This document shows positions 10,698 through 20,806 of a stretch of 64,000 nt of DNA, one piece after another. The stretch comes from Setomelanomma holmii (taxonomy: Eukaryota; Ascomycota; Dothideomycetes; Pleosporales; Phaeosphaeriaceae): contig ML978262.1 in NCBI GenBank assembly GCA_010015745.1, forward strand, positions 40,341 through 104,340, read 5' to 3'. Position 1 is the stretch's first letter. Every line of letters starts with the position of its first letter. The translations under genes and the position numbers were made by a program. The notes beneath the pieces are model-generated. The model had not been told where the DNA came from. It ran no database searches and worked only from the letters and a program-made list of their open reading frames with translations.

Positions 10698-12337
10698 TTA
10701 GAGTAATTCTCCCTCTTCTTCACGCTTACTTATCCTCTCACAGAAACAAGCCTCATTGACCTTGCTGGGACTCCAGAAAATAGCCCCACCATGAAACTCT
10801 TGATGCTGTTGAAGGTCAGGGGTCTTGCCCTTCTTCTTGTGCTTATTTTTGGTGGTGAGAGCCTCACGTAAGCCCTCGTTCTTGTGGAGTAAGAGGTTAT
10901 TTTGCACCTGGAGGTGGTAGAGTGAAAGAGTGATCTTCTTTGCACTCTTTTCTTCTCCCTCCCTTACTACGTCATCCACTAAGGTTCTCATACGTCTCTA
11001 GTCCTCGTCTGCAAGTATTGGAGAGCTTTTGGGTTGGTCTGCTTCATCTAGTGTCTTTAGGCGGAATCTTTTAAGTATGACATCCCTCTCTATTGGCCAT
11101 ATGCCAGTAGACTCAAAGGACTCCAAAATGAGCTTCTCTGTGAAGGTGGAGATCCAGGCACGCCAGAATAATCTAAAGAAGTCGCCCTTCTTAATAGAGA
11201 GAAGGCCCTGGCTGCGTTGAGTATAGGTGGTGAGCTTGTCAGTGTAAGACCCAGCAGGTAGCGCAAAACAGACCACATTGAGTGGCTGAAGGCTGTAAGT
11301 TGAATAGGGGGGAAAGATAGCAAGGAGGATCTTGTTACTGTCGCAAAATTTGATAAAATCCATAGTTACATGAGACCCGTGGCCATCAAGGATAAGGAGC
11401 TGATAGCTTGAGCGCGCTTTCTTCTTTGTATCCCGGTCAAAGACCTGCTCAAGCTAGGCTAATCCTATATCGTTATTCGTCCATCTAGAGGGTGATGAAG
11501 TGACAAAGACGTCGTGCTTTCTGCCCTTAACATCCTCCACCCAGGTTGATCGTATATTGTAACCATGTGAGTTGGGTCACATGATATCCTATCGTAACAG
11601 GCACTGCCCGGTGGGCAAGTGCACTTACCTCTGAGCTGAGAGCTCCTGTACACGAACATCACAACACGACAACAGATAGCAATACAATCGTTGATCACAG
11701 CTTCCGACCGACACTGCTCGCGCAGTTACATATATTGCCTCTTTCAGCCTGGAAGATGAGGCCTGGCGGAAGAGGCTCTCCATCTGCGCAGACGCCTGCT
11801 AAGTGAGTCACCCACTCACAAGAGCCATCTTGGATAGGTGCCCTTGCCTCCTTTGACTCCTAAGACACCTTACTAAAGATCCTTTTGCTCTTTCTAATAA
11901 CCCTAATTATAGAGCCCTTCTCATCCATATTGTAGGTATGCTGCGGCTCTATGCCATCTTCCTCTATCTTTTGATAGAGGAGATTAAAGTAGAGCTTATA
12001 GTTTGCCTCTGAGTCTGCCTTGTAGTGTACAGCGTCTATTCTGTTAGTCCAACGTGAGGTGAGATGGTGTTTGCTTCTTCTAAGAAAGCGTCCAACCCAG
12101 CCATTTCCAATGTAACAATTGCTGATCTCAGAGGCAAATCTTCGCGTCATCTCTCTTGTAGGTAGAAGGCCTCTCTTTGATAATCCTTTGATATAATCTA
12201 CAAGCTCCAGCTCTTATTGTAGGCTGAGTTTCTGCTTGTTGAGATTTATAGGCCTCCATCGACACCTGAGAGCCCTTGCATCTTTGTGCCAATGTGCATT
12301 GTAGTATGTCGTACTTCTCTGCAACCTTTGTATACAA
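10698..12337 (-). pseudogene. Pogo-like transposase of element 2, degraded
   Basis: Fragments in order on the minus strand are: an N-terminal DNA-binding region near 12337-12128; GNGWVGRFLRRSKHHL (CENP-B-type HTH end) and YNMDEKG (first catalytic Asp) at 12150-11860; then WVEDVKGRKHDVFVTSSPSRW and LLILDGHGSHVT (second Asp) near 11530-11370. IFPPYSTYSLQPLNVVCF follows, and then a lysine-rich tail down to 10698. The frame between GLIFQAERGN and IRSTWVED is interrupted only by the solo LTR at 11558-11730; without that insert the two sides are in frame. Stops and frame changes elsewhere show the gene is dead. Confidence 0.8.
11558..11730. mobile_element. Solo LTR nested in element 2
   Basis: A 173-bp insert begins TGTAAC and ends GTTACA, the inverted TG...CA ends expected of an LTR. 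It is flanked by a direct 5-bp duplication, TATAT (11553-11557 and 11731-11735). Removing the insert and one TATAT restores the surrounding transposase frame. This is strong evidence for a true insertion that then lost its internal region by LTR-LTR recombination. The parental LTR family is not identified; the 5-bp duplication suits Copia or Gypsy elements. Confidence 0.85.
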
Positions 12338-12593
12338 GAGACGCTCTCCTAGTTCCTGCGATTTCTATTCTTTAATTGCGTCATCGATTAGTGGCATAGT
12401 GGTTGAGTTATCACGAGTCAAAGTTGGTGTAGGTCTCGTGTTATGATTGTCAGCATCTACGCCTACTCAGGAGTAGCGCGTTTCATTACTGATTATGTAA
12501 TAGGAGGATATATATTCGCTCTCTTTGATATACTTATCAATCAACCAACTTCTTCCTCAATCCTCCTCTCTCACATGTTAACAGTGATTTTTG

Positions 12594-12637
12594 GGCGGGA
12601 CGAGTCGCCGATTGGGGCGACTCACCGACTCTTACGT
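12594..12637 (-). repeat. Right terminal inverted repeat of element 2
   Basis: Inward on the minus strand this reads ACGTAAGAGTCGGTGAGTCG and continues as the partner of 10177-10220 (40 of 44 identical). TA follows at 12638-12639. Confidence 0.9.
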
Positions 12638-12707
12638 TATAACAAGTTATGGTTTTCTCCTTTGTGATTACTCATGGTTATAGTTACAGAACCCCAGATA
12701 ACCATAT

Positions 12708-13302
12708 TTAACCATATGCCCAGGTATGAAGGTATCCCAAGAAAGTAGAGGCAGCGGCGTAAGGTTGATTGGTTGCGAGCGCATCTAGAACAGACCTCGA
12801 TGTCATCAACTCTAGCGACTTCAATGCATTGATGTGAATGGCGACAGCATCAGCGATCATTTGGGTGAAGTCGATGAACCTGTATATTCTGTCAGTGTTG
12901 GAAGTAAACAAGCTCATTGTTTCCCTACACCAGTTCGCACACGCGAAGAAGCGCCGTTGCGATGCAAGTACTGTCCTTTTCGCGCCTCTCTAGCATGTTC
13001 TCTTCGCACCGCCAATGCTCACCCCACGACGACTGTAAGCGGCAAGGAAAGAGAGCATCTGGTGTATCCGAACCCATGACCGCAATGCCATCATAACATT
13101 TGCGACTGCTACAGTCAGGGTCGCCATCATTGCTACGCTGTACGCATGGCAAAAGTCTCAAGGTCGCCTCGCAGAGGAAGAGATGAACGCGGTCGGGGAT
13201 CAGGCACGCATAGATTGCATGACGAATCTCGGTAGGCGTAGCGAAGAACTTGCTTTGAAGCTGCGGATCAAAGGACGTATATATGTCAAATGCTGCGGAC
13301 AT
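12708..13302 (-). pseudogene. Fungal hypothetical protein with TEIR-x-x-IY motif, frameshifted
   Basis: The frame from Met at 13302 contains FFATPTEIRHAIYACLIPDRVHLFLC, here cited as the TPTEIRHAIY motif. This motif is typical of a large fungal family of F-box-like or DUF7730-like proteins of unknown role. The frame ends at a TAG near 12925 right after ALLRVCELV. One base out of frame it continues as RETMSLFTSNTDRIYRFIDF and runs to 12708, close to the right end of element 2. A single lost base explains the break. The family usually continues further, so the C-terminus may also be missing. Assignment is at family level only. Confidence 0.6.
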
Positions 13303-13470
13303 GGTAGATCTGGTAGATACGATAAGAGTTATAGAACCCGAAGGTAGGTAGTACTACAGTTATTAAGTAGAGAGAACCATAGTAACGTACCTTACGGGTA
13401 AGTAGCCATGCCTTGTAAGCAGAAGGTCGAGATAGAGCGGGAAAGGCAGGTGGAGATCTAACTAATCCCC
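13303..13470. other. Upstream region shared by two divergent genes
   Basis: A short gap between the minus-strand pseudogene and the plus-strand asparaginase gene. It has several GGTA/TACC-rich stretches but no feature that can be named. Confidence 0.4.
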
Positions 13471-14943
13471 ATGCGTCCTAGTGAGCGACCAACCAATAAA
13501 AGGCCGCTCCTTCACCTGACTCCGACCATGGTACACCTCGCTACATCTATACCTCGCGATCCACATTCCGAACCTCAATTACTCCACCCCAAGCCTCTCA
13601 AGAAACCAATAGAAATCATCATGTCAGACTACACCCACACCTCCCCACCCAAACCCTCCGGGCTCATAAAACCCCGCATCATCATCCATGGCGGCGCAGG
13701 CAATATCACTCGCACTACGGTACCTCGTGACCGGTACGATGCGTACCATACCTCTCTCCTGCGAATTCTTTCCAACGCATCTTTCGTCTTAACCTACCCG
13801 GGCATCAGCGCGCTAGACGTCGCTACTTACGCCGTAACATTACTCGAGAATGATCCGCTATATAACTCCGGCCACGGCGCTGTATTTACACGCGAAGGCA
13901 AGAATGAACTCGAGGCTAGTATCATGGTGAGTAATGGGTACGAAAAGAGAGGTGTGGGCGTTATGATGTTATCACATGTCAAGAATCCGATTGGGTTGGC
14001 ACGTGAGTTGTTACTCAAGGGCGAAGAACCCAACGGCGACGGAAGCCAAGATCATTGTCAGTATAGCGGTGCGTATGTGGAGTGGTTGGCTGCGAAGTGG
14101 AATCTGGAAATCGTGCCGGAGGAGTACTTCTTCACGCAGCGGAAGTGGGATGAGCATAAGCGCGGTCTTGCTGAAGAGCAGAGGCGAGAAGAGACTGGCG
14201 TGAGCACCGAAGAAATCAGTGAGTGGGAGGAAGAGAATTACATCCCGCTTGGGACGTGTGGTGCCGTGGTAATTGATAGCTTTGGCACGATTTGCGTGGC
14301 GACGAGTACGGGTGGTTTGACGAACAAGGTTCCTGGGAGGATTGGAGATACACCGACGATGGGCGCGGGGTATTGGGCTGAAGAGTGGTATGAAGAGGTG
14401 AGGAAGGAGATGATATACCAGCCTTCGCTACCTGTTTCTTCGCCGATCGATAGGCTCTCACGGGGCGACTTGCGCAATTTGGTAGGCGATTGTTTGCCTG
14501 GCATAACTTCACAATCGAATCCATCAGAAACATCGTCATCGAAGACCGCCGACGAGAAACTCTCCAAAGTCCGCCATGCAGTCGGCCTCTCATCCTCTGG
14601 AAACGGCGACTCCTTCATCCGCATGTGCGCCTCCCGCACCACCGCCTCCAAGTCGCGCTTCCAGTCCACCTCTCTCTCCAAAGCAACAACATGGATGACC
14701 GGTCCTGGCGGCGAGTTGCAGAAATCTGCCGGTGACCGGTGGGGTAAAGTGCACGAGGGCACTGGTGGGATGATAGGCATTGAAGTTATCGGAAACAAGG
14801 TTGATGTAGTGTGCGACTACAATTGTGGCGGTATGTTTCGGGCGTGGACGGAGGAAGACGGTAGTAAGAAGTGTTTGATCTTCAGAGAGGATGGGTGGGA
14901 GAGTGGGCCGAAGAATTGGGATAGTGTGCACAGTGGCCAATGA
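13471..14943 (+). CDS. Ntn-hydrolase, asparaginase / isoaspartyl peptidase / taspase family
   Basis: A 490-residue intact frame of the N-terminal nucleophile asparaginase family. These proteins are made as a precursor that cleaves itself before a Thr, which becomes the catalytic nucleophile. The core starts with RIIIHGGAGNI, followed by DPLYNSGHGAVFT and ELEASIMV. The self-cleavage site is LGTCGAVVIDS with the candidate nucleophile Thr near residue 262, then GGLTNKVPGRIGDTPTMGAG. Near the C-terminus GTGGMIGIEV and YNCGGMFRAW follow. Substrate may be L-asparagine, isoaspartyl peptides or a taspase-like target; the sequence does not decide. Length is greater than bacterial enzymes because of inserts typical of fungal members. 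Other possible starts are Met at 13528 and 13621; the latter begins just before the conserved core and may be the real one. No intron is needed. Confidence 0.88.
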   Translation: MRPSERPTNKRPLLHLTPTMVHLATSIPRDPHSEPQLLHPKPLKKPIEIIMSDYTHTSPPKPSGLIKPRIIIHGGAGNITRTTVPRDRYDAYHTSLLRILSNASFVLTYPGISALDVATYAVTLLENDPLYNSGHGAVFTREGKNELEASIMVSNGYEKRGVGVMMLSHVKNPIGLARELLLKGEEPNGDGSQDHCQYSGAYVEWLAAKWNLEIVPEEYFFTQRKWDEHKRGLAEEQRREETGVSTEEISEWEEENYIPLGTCGAVVIDSFGTICVATSTGGLTNKVPGRIGDTPTMGAGYWAEEWYEEVRKEMIYQPSLPVSSPIDRLSRGDLRNLVGDCLPGITSQSNPSETSSSKTADEKLSKVRHAVGLSSSGNGDSFIRMCASRTTASKSRFQSTSLSKATTWMTGPGGELQKSAGDRWGKVHEGTGGMIGIEVIGNKVDVVCDYNCGGMFRAWTEEDGSKKCLIFREDGWESGPKNWDSVHSGQ

Positions 14944-15190
14944 AACTGGATGGCGGATACATGTCCACCGAGGCTCCATGGTGGATCTCATTGTCAGATT
15001 GGTGAGAGCGAGAGACTTGGAGCAAACGCAGAAATGGCGCGAGCGTTTCCCTCCCACCAAATCCATTTTGACGTGCACCTTTCGCTAGATCTCCACCCAT
15101 CGAGTATGTCTAGTCTTGGTCTCTTCGCCTTGAAGCAACAACGTCAATCGTCCATTCAATTCGTCCAACGAAACAATCATACCACCAAGC
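14944..15190. other. Intergenic
   Basis: This gap of about 250 bases lies between the asparaginase gene and the first small cysteine-rich secreted protein gene. It holds no recognisable feature. Confidence 0.4.
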
Positions 15191-15631
15191 ATGAAGATCT
15201 CAATCTTCATCATTGCCCTCGCGCTCATGAGCATCCTCACCATCGTCAACGGTAGCGCAATCGCTCTTCCGTGAGGCGATACCGCTGCTAGCCCGACCGA
15301 TGACGCCGCTGGTGCCCCTCAGCCCAGCGTGTCTCCCTCGCTCGAGGACACCGTATGCACCTTCAGTTTTGACAACCTCCCGTGTTACTAACATCCTAGT
15401 CCGCGTCCGACTTGACTGCCACCTCAAACCAAGACCCTCGGGAGCCCTTGCGTCACTTGCAACCGCCACTACTACGACTGCATGACCGTGCGTGAGAGCC
15501 AACGGCGTAGATTGCAGTACTATTGTCGTGTCCTGCAGTGGAGGTTTTGTGGCACTGCCTGCTGTCGCACGTGGAAGCCGATAAACTCAATTGCCAACCT
15601 TGAAGACGTCACCAAGAAAAAACACGCGTAA
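15191..15631 (+). pseudogene. Small cysteine-rich secreted protein, copy A (broken)
   Basis: The frame begins with a good signal peptide (MKISIFIIALALMSILTIVNG) and is stopped by an in-frame TGA right after AIALP. Past that stop the same frame continues as GDTAASPTDDAAG up to LEDT, where a GTATGC donor at 15353 and a TACTAACAT...CCTAG acceptor at 15399 mark an intron. Exon 2 (15400-15487) holds C-x2-C-x6-C (CVTCNRHYYDC) but only one base out of frame. A second donor, GTGCGT at 15488, lies two residues after the third Cys, and exon 3 would start at 15539 (FCGTACC) and stop at 15631. Both intron positions match copy C and the second matches copy B. The stop and frameshift argue for a pseudogene; unusual splicing is possible. 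Confidence 0.6.
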
Positions 15632-15905
15632 TTGAGTGCATGCCGATCTGACAAACGAATGACCTAGATGTGAAAGCGTATTGTGGCCGAGCAAGTGTGA
15701 AGTGGCTGCTCGACTGCGGAGAGGCGAGCCAAGAGGAACGCGTCGCCGGCTGAGCCACAAGCCACGCGCTTGTCGTGGCCGAAGCCGTAAAGTTACCCTG
15801 CACCCCTCCACTTAACAGCCCATGACTGCATAAGCAACCACCAAGCTCGTCTTTTCGCAGACACAATCCTCCGCACTACCCTACACACTTCTCACACGCG
15901 CCAAG
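15632..15905. other. Upstream region of the SYLF-SH3 gene
   Basis: The gap of about 270 bases leads into the SYLF-SH3 gene and has CT-rich patches close to its start. No motif can be named. Confidence 0.4.
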
Positions 15906-17396
15906 ATGCCGCTTGGTCTCAATAACCCGCTGCCCTCGTCCATGAGGAGTAAGTGTCTCTCCGTACAGGCGCAAATGACGTTCGGTGACGTCGACTGACC
16001 GCTCAAACCTACAGGCGAGTGCAGAAAGACGGGCAAGATTCTCGCGTCCTTTGTAGACCCGCGACAGGCATTTGGGCCTGACAAGATTATTCCACCCTCG
16101 GTTCTTGCCAATGCAAAGGTGAGACATATAATTCTCAACTCCCCGCTGGTTCCGCGATTGCGCCCAGTTTTGCCCAGAGCTGCTGTCGAAGCCCGAGGCT
16201 AGCAAACACCACGGCATAGACTGACCACAAATGTAACAGGGCCTCGCGATTCTCACCGTCTTCAAAGCTGGCTTCCTCGGCACAGCTCGTTTCGGCTCCG
16301 GCGTCGTAGTCGCGCGTCTCGCCGACGGATCGTGGTCAGCACCCACAGCTATCGGGACAGTCGGCGGTGGCTTCGGTGGGCAAATCGGCTTCGAGCTGAC
16401 CGACTTCGTCTTCATTCTCAATGACGCCGCCGCGGTCCGGACATTTGCGCAAGCAGGATCGTTGACGCTGGGAGGCAACGTCTCGATAGCAGCTGGGCCA
16501 GTCGGACGAAATGCGGAAGCAGCCGGAGCAGCCAGCTTGAAGGGCGTAGCTGGCATTTTCAGCTACAGCAAGACGAAGGGGCTGTTCGCCGGTGTTAGTT
16601 TGGAGGGCAGTGGTATCATCGAGCGACGAGACGCGAACGAGAAGCTGTACGGCCGCCGCTGGACAGCACGAGAATTGCTCAGCGGACAGGTCCCCCCACC
16701 ACCAGCTGCCGAACCACTCCTCCGCGTCCTGAACTCAAGAGTCTTCTCCGGCGTCGGAGGCGCTGCCGCCAACACCGACAGCGCCATGTACAACGACATA
16801 CCGGTCTACGACGACTCGCATGATAACGTTGTGTGGCAGGGACGCCAGGGTGCCGCAATGGGCGAGGGTGTGCGACGCGACCGCACTGGCTCCACGGGCA
16901 CCGCAGATAACGACGACTACGTTTATCGCGACCGTCCTCAGCGCTCTTCGACATGGGCAGACGATGTGTATGACCGGCAACCACAATCTGCAGGCGGCGT
17001 CAACCGTTCCTTTTCAACACGCGCAAACCCCAACGAGACTTTCGACCGCATAGGCTCGCGAGATCGCGCATCGACGTTTAGTGACGATTATTCTTACAGT
17101 GATCGCAAGCCTGGCCGACCAACGGCACCGAAGCCCGTGTTTGGCGCGAAGAAGGCGAGCTTAGGGCACGATCAAGCGATTGCAAAGTTCACGTTCGATG
17201 CGGACCAGCCTGGTGATTTGGGCTTCAAGAAGGGCGAGGTTATTACTATATTAAAGAAGACGGACAATGAGACGGATTGGTGGACGGGCAGGATTGGTGA
17301 TAGGGAAGGTATATTCCCAAGGTACGTAAAACGCCATTCTTTCTTGATGAAGAGCAGAACCTGACATGATTTAGTAACTATGTCGAGACTGTATGA
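15906..17396 (+). CDS. LSB3: SYLF-SH3 protein, Ysc84/Lsb3-like actin patch protein
   Basis: Spliced gene with exons 15906-15948, 16015-16118, 16240-17321 and 17375-17396, giving 416 residues; every junction keeps frame and has GT-AG ends. Residues 1-14 read MPLGLNNPLPSSMR. The SYLF (Ysc84) lipid-binding domain follows, with SFVDPRQAFGPDKIIPP, GLAILTVFKAGF, GGGFGGQIGFELTDFVFIL and FSYSKTKGLFAGVSLEGS. A disordered linker rich in Asp, Arg and Ser leads to a C-terminal SH3 domain: AIAKFTFDADQPGDLGFKKG, WWTGRIGDREGIFPSNYVE. In yeast the family binds phosphoinositides and actin or Las17 at cortical endocytic patches. Domain order and length are normal for filamentous fungi. The last exon encodes only the end of the SH3 domain, a common feature of this gene. 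Confidence 0.93.
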
Positions 17397-17427
17397 GGAG
17401 GGTGGAGTAGATGCCAGTACATGACCA

Positions 17428-17931
17428 TCAATACCCATAACGATTCTTTTCTTCACGTGTCACGTTTGTATCGCATGGAAAGATACCAAAACTTTCTGAG
17501 TATAGTGAGATTGGTAGCATTGTCCTGAATCGAGTTTCGTATTCTTGAATCTCCAGAATATCATCCTCCTCGTCTGTCTCACCCACTGTCTGCCTTTCCA
17601 TCATTGACATAATCAGGGAGATCTTATGAAGCAGTCTCAGTGCCTCAGATGCCACTGAGTTCATGGCGGTCTCGTCCTCCAAGTTCATTCACTGCAATGA
17701 TTCATGCCATATCTTTCTCCTTGAGTTCAGCAATGTTCGTTCGATCATCACGCGATGCCGTTTCGAAGCATATCGACGATGGCATGGATGAGCGCAAAAG
17801 TAAAGATGAGGGTAAATATCATCGTCTTCTGCAGCATGCCCGCCGAGAATCTTCCTCAGGACCCTATCTGTCGGAATACCAAGGTCCCAATCAAACACAC
17901 TCGCCCAAAAGCACAGTCCGCAACAAAGCAA
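17428..17931 (-). pseudogene. Unrecognised decayed frame
   Basis: Two minus-strand frames, 17931-17689 and 17688-17428, are in the same frame and are separated by one TGA. Together they would read through RRKIWHESLQ, stop, MNLEDETAMNSVASEALRLL. The second half is helical and acidic and looks protein-like. In the first half a different frame (IFTLIFTFALIHAIV) reads like a membrane segment, which hints at an additional frameshift. No family is recognised. It may be a decayed gene or chance. Confidence 0.3.
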
Positions 17932-18181
17932 GTCAGTCCGTTCACCTTCAGAGACCCACTTACCTATCTAGGTAGGAACTAAGCCTCTATAGGGAGCTAC
18001 TAGGCTCAAATAGGTAATCGATCAAGTCAAGCCAGACCTTCTGAGCCCCACTTGATTGCTTGTTGCGGAGTCTACCCAAAAGCAATGCCCATATCGCCAA
18101 GTATCCCCCGCATGCTCTTACCGCTCCTCGACCAGATGTCGACGATTCCCTACACTCCTCTCACACTCGTAATACAGCTCC
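17932..18181. other. Intergenic
   Basis: A short gap with a palindromic CCTATCTAGGTAGG near 17960, of unknown meaning. Confidence 0.3.
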
Positions 18182-18718
18182 TTAGACATCATCACCTCCC
18201 ACCGTCCCCTCAATCGCATCCCACTTGTCCCACGGTAACTCCGGACACAGATACATCCACTGCAAGCACACCTGCCAGCACGTCTTGCCACTCCGGTTCG
18301 TGGGAGGGCGGTACTCGGACGTTCGCACTTGACAGTATGTGTCGCAGAAGTCGGGGTCGGTACTAATGCAGGAATGCTGGAGGAAGGATTGAGGTCAGTA
18401 TCGCGGGCGGGTGGGGTAGTGATGAGAACATGAATGTACCTCCATGCATGCGGTCCGCCAGTCTGTGCAGGCGTTGCAATCGTCATTGAAGTTGCGAGGG
18501 ATGATGAGGGGTGAGTTCTGCGGGGCGATTAGGTTTGTTGAAATGCTGACGCGGGGGGAGAGAGATACTATAGGTACAGCGGGGTTTGTGAGGTCAATGG
18601 CAGTGGCGGATGGGGAGTTGACGGCCGCATCGCTACGAGGGACAGCAGTCGCGCGGCAGGTCGCGAAGAGGGTCAGGCTCAGAAGAGCGAGGATCAACAA
18701 TAATGGTGAGATCCTCAT
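18182..18718 (-). CDS. Small cysteine-rich secreted protein, copy B
   Basis: Two exons (18718-18440 and 18376-18182) encode 157 residues. The 63-nt intron has GTACAT and TCCAG ends; an alternative AG at 18364 would put the second exon out of frame. Residues 1-24 form a signal peptide (MRISPLLLILALLSLTLFA). A Ser/Pro/Ala-rich linker follows, then nine cysteines spaced C-x2-C-x6-C-x4-C-x7-C-x3-C-x17-C-x3-C-x6-C, and an acidic tail. The intron lies exactly two residues after the third Cys in phase 0, as in copies A and C. No known family is recognised. Small size, secretion signal and disulfide-rich core are typical of apoplastic effector or defence-like fungal proteins, but no activity can be inferred. 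Confidence 0.72.
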
Positions 18719-19253
18719 GGTGTCGAGGTCCTGGACTGAGGTGAGGTTTTTGGAGGATGCGTAAATGGAGTGAGGTCAGGAGCTCTTATGGAAATTGAGT
18801 GCCTAGCTCGCAAGTTTGAGGGAAAGAATAGTCTTAAGATGTAGTGAAGGGCGTCGCTCAGAGCGGCCAGATTGCGGGAGTCGATCGAGTCGTTTTGTCT
18901 CAGCAGGTGAGTGAGAATCAAGCGGATGAGCAAGTTGGCCAAGATCGATATGCTTTTCGAGTGACAACAAAGTTAGTTCACTATTGACGAAATCTGGTAA
19001 GGCTGGCCCAGACACTTTCCTCAATTCTTGGCGTCGGATATTGTGGTGAAGATGATATGTCTTTGTGATAGCTAGCTAGCTCCGGTACCCAGGTTGATTC
19101 GCCTTTATGTCTAAGCCACTTTCAATCTGTTCCCCTGATTCGTTTGCCGTGTACTGTCTACTCATGCTCATGTACCATCTAGCTAATTCCATCTTTTCCC
19201 TTGCCGAGCGTTCCTGCGATCCTGTTTGGTCCGCAAGCTATCCCTCGGGACAA
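18719..19253. other. Gap between copies B and C
   Basis: This is the upstream region of copy B and the 3' flank of copy C, which lie in tandem on the minus strand. No additional gene is seen. Confidence 0.4.
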
Positions 19254-19625
19254 CTAGCAATACCAAAGGCACACAGTACCGCAGCGCAGACCATCGACGT
19301 ACGAGTTGCACGCGACCTTGCGGCAGTTGTTGGAGCAGTCGGCGGTGCCACAGTGCTATGTAGCTGTTAGCTTCAAGTTTTGGATGCATAGGGAAGAGGG
19401 ACGCACGACAGCGCAGTCGGTGAAGATTTTGGAGCACTGCTGGCAGCGAGTGGCCTGGGTGTCCGCTACAAGAGGGGTCTGAGAAACCGTTAGTCAGTGG
19501 ACAAGATAGATAGAGTGAATGAGGTAACTTACGGTATCCTTGACGTCGCCATCGCGGGGGCCAGCGGTGCCGGCGGCGATCGCGACGAGGCCCATAATGG
19601 CGGTGATGGTAGTGAAGGTCTTCAT
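19254..19625 (-). CDS. Small cysteine-rich secreted protein, copy C
   Basis: Three exons (19625-19533, 19478-19407, 19355-19254) encode 88 residues, all junctions in phase 0 with GT-AG ends. Residues 1-21 are a signal peptide (MKTFTTITAIMGLVAIAAG). The mature part holds ten cysteines. Nine of them match copy B: C-x2-C-x6-C-x3-C-x4-C-x3-C-x13-C-x3-C-x3-C, with an extra one inside the 13-residue gap. The protein ends CGTVCLWYC. Intron 1 follows an Asp-Thr pair as in copy A; intron 2 lies two residues after the third Cys as in copies A and B. The start was set at Met 19625 because the longer upstream frame destroys the signal peptide. No known family is recognised. Confidence 0.75.
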
Positions 19626-20806
19626 GATCGTGACTTGAAGATTCGGTTGAGAAAGGTAACTGGTTTGCTGAGTTGAGTGTGTTGATGCTGGCGTCGATGT
19701 GTGAGGTGGAATGGATCCAAAGGAGAGCGCGTATGATATTTTTATAGTCGAGGGTGCCACGGTGCGGGTGCGCAAGGCAGCCATGTCGCGCGGTTTGGTC
19801 GTTTGCATGAATTGTGTGGGCAAGCGACGTGAGGCTGGTGATGTAGGCCGTTTGAAGAAGTCAGGAGACATACGAAAGTGAGGTCATCACGGACTTCGAC
19901 ACCAGTGCTGCGACTTTCACTCCAAAGAAGTGCATTCGTCGGGTATGAGCATGTGCTCGTATTCGTAGACTTCTCTATCGGAGTATCTCCTACGGTTGAT
20001 CAGGTCCAAGCTGTCTGAAAATTATGGTGATATGGATCTAAAGATGTGCTGTCGCTACTCGAGAGCAATACTTAGACAACAAGGAGGTCTCAATTGCATT
20101 CTTGGACGCGATGCTTACTTTCCAACATACTGGCGCATATCTTACAATTTTTGAGACGATTCTTCCAAAGTATCTAGCTCTATCTTCATAATCTTCCACG
20201 AGGTTTCAAGAGTGGTTGGATATCAACTTATTTTGAGTCTGAATGACCATTTTTATGCCTAACACATACCAGTAGTGCAAGATTAGTCTCATCCGACATC
20301 TTTTCAACTAGACATGAAATCGAGCAAAAGCCTCATAGCTGAGTCAGTGTCGAGGTCCAGCTGCATTGGGCATGTATGCCCAGATTTGAATGTTTCTCAA
20401 AAACTCTTGGTGTCAATATTTCCTTCGTCCGAGGTTTGATTTGTTGTCATGAACACTACTTGAGCTTTAAAGTCGGCTCCCAAGGACGATCTCCGTATGT
20501 CCAACGTTTTCGGAGGTGTAGTGTTGATGTATCCTTGATGACGTGCCTCCACTTTTGACCTCGCTTAGGTCCGAGGACCGTTCCGAAGCTGTAGCTCATG
20601 CACGAATCTGGAAGGTACACATGCCGAGCTACCCCTCCCAGCGGCTTTGAAGCTACCAGGTTCATGACGTGCGTTTATCTCCGGAGAAGGAAGCTTTATC
20701 AGACGTGTTGGAGTAACTCCAATTGTGACATTACCGTTGATCATCCATTTGTGCTCAAAGATACCCAATACCTTCTTTGGCTTTGGGAAGTGCCTCAACA
20801 TTCACA
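19626..20806. other. Long gap upstream of the amidase gene
   Basis: About 1.2 kb with several AT-rich stretches (19990-20420). Short frames are present on both strands but none shows a family motif, signal peptide or splice set. It probably contains the promoters of copy C (leftward) and of the amidase (rightward). Confidence 0.4.

Larger units (their letters stand above)
10177..12637 (-). mobile_element. Pogo-like DNA transposon with intact ends (element 2)
   Basis: A 2461-bp element bounded by near-perfect inverted repeats (10177-10220 and 12594-12637) and flanked by TA on both sides (10175-10176 and 12638-12639). These are the expected target-site duplications of pogo/Fot1 elements. It contains a degraded minus-strand transposase and a nested solo LTR. 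The left TA is also the TA that flanks the right end of element 1, so the two elements abut with no other base between them. Confidence 0.88.

Noticed and set aside
14238..14798. 186-codon minus-strand frame opposite the asparaginase gene
   Set aside because: It mirrors strongly conserved asparaginase coding sequence; no independent evidence of coding.
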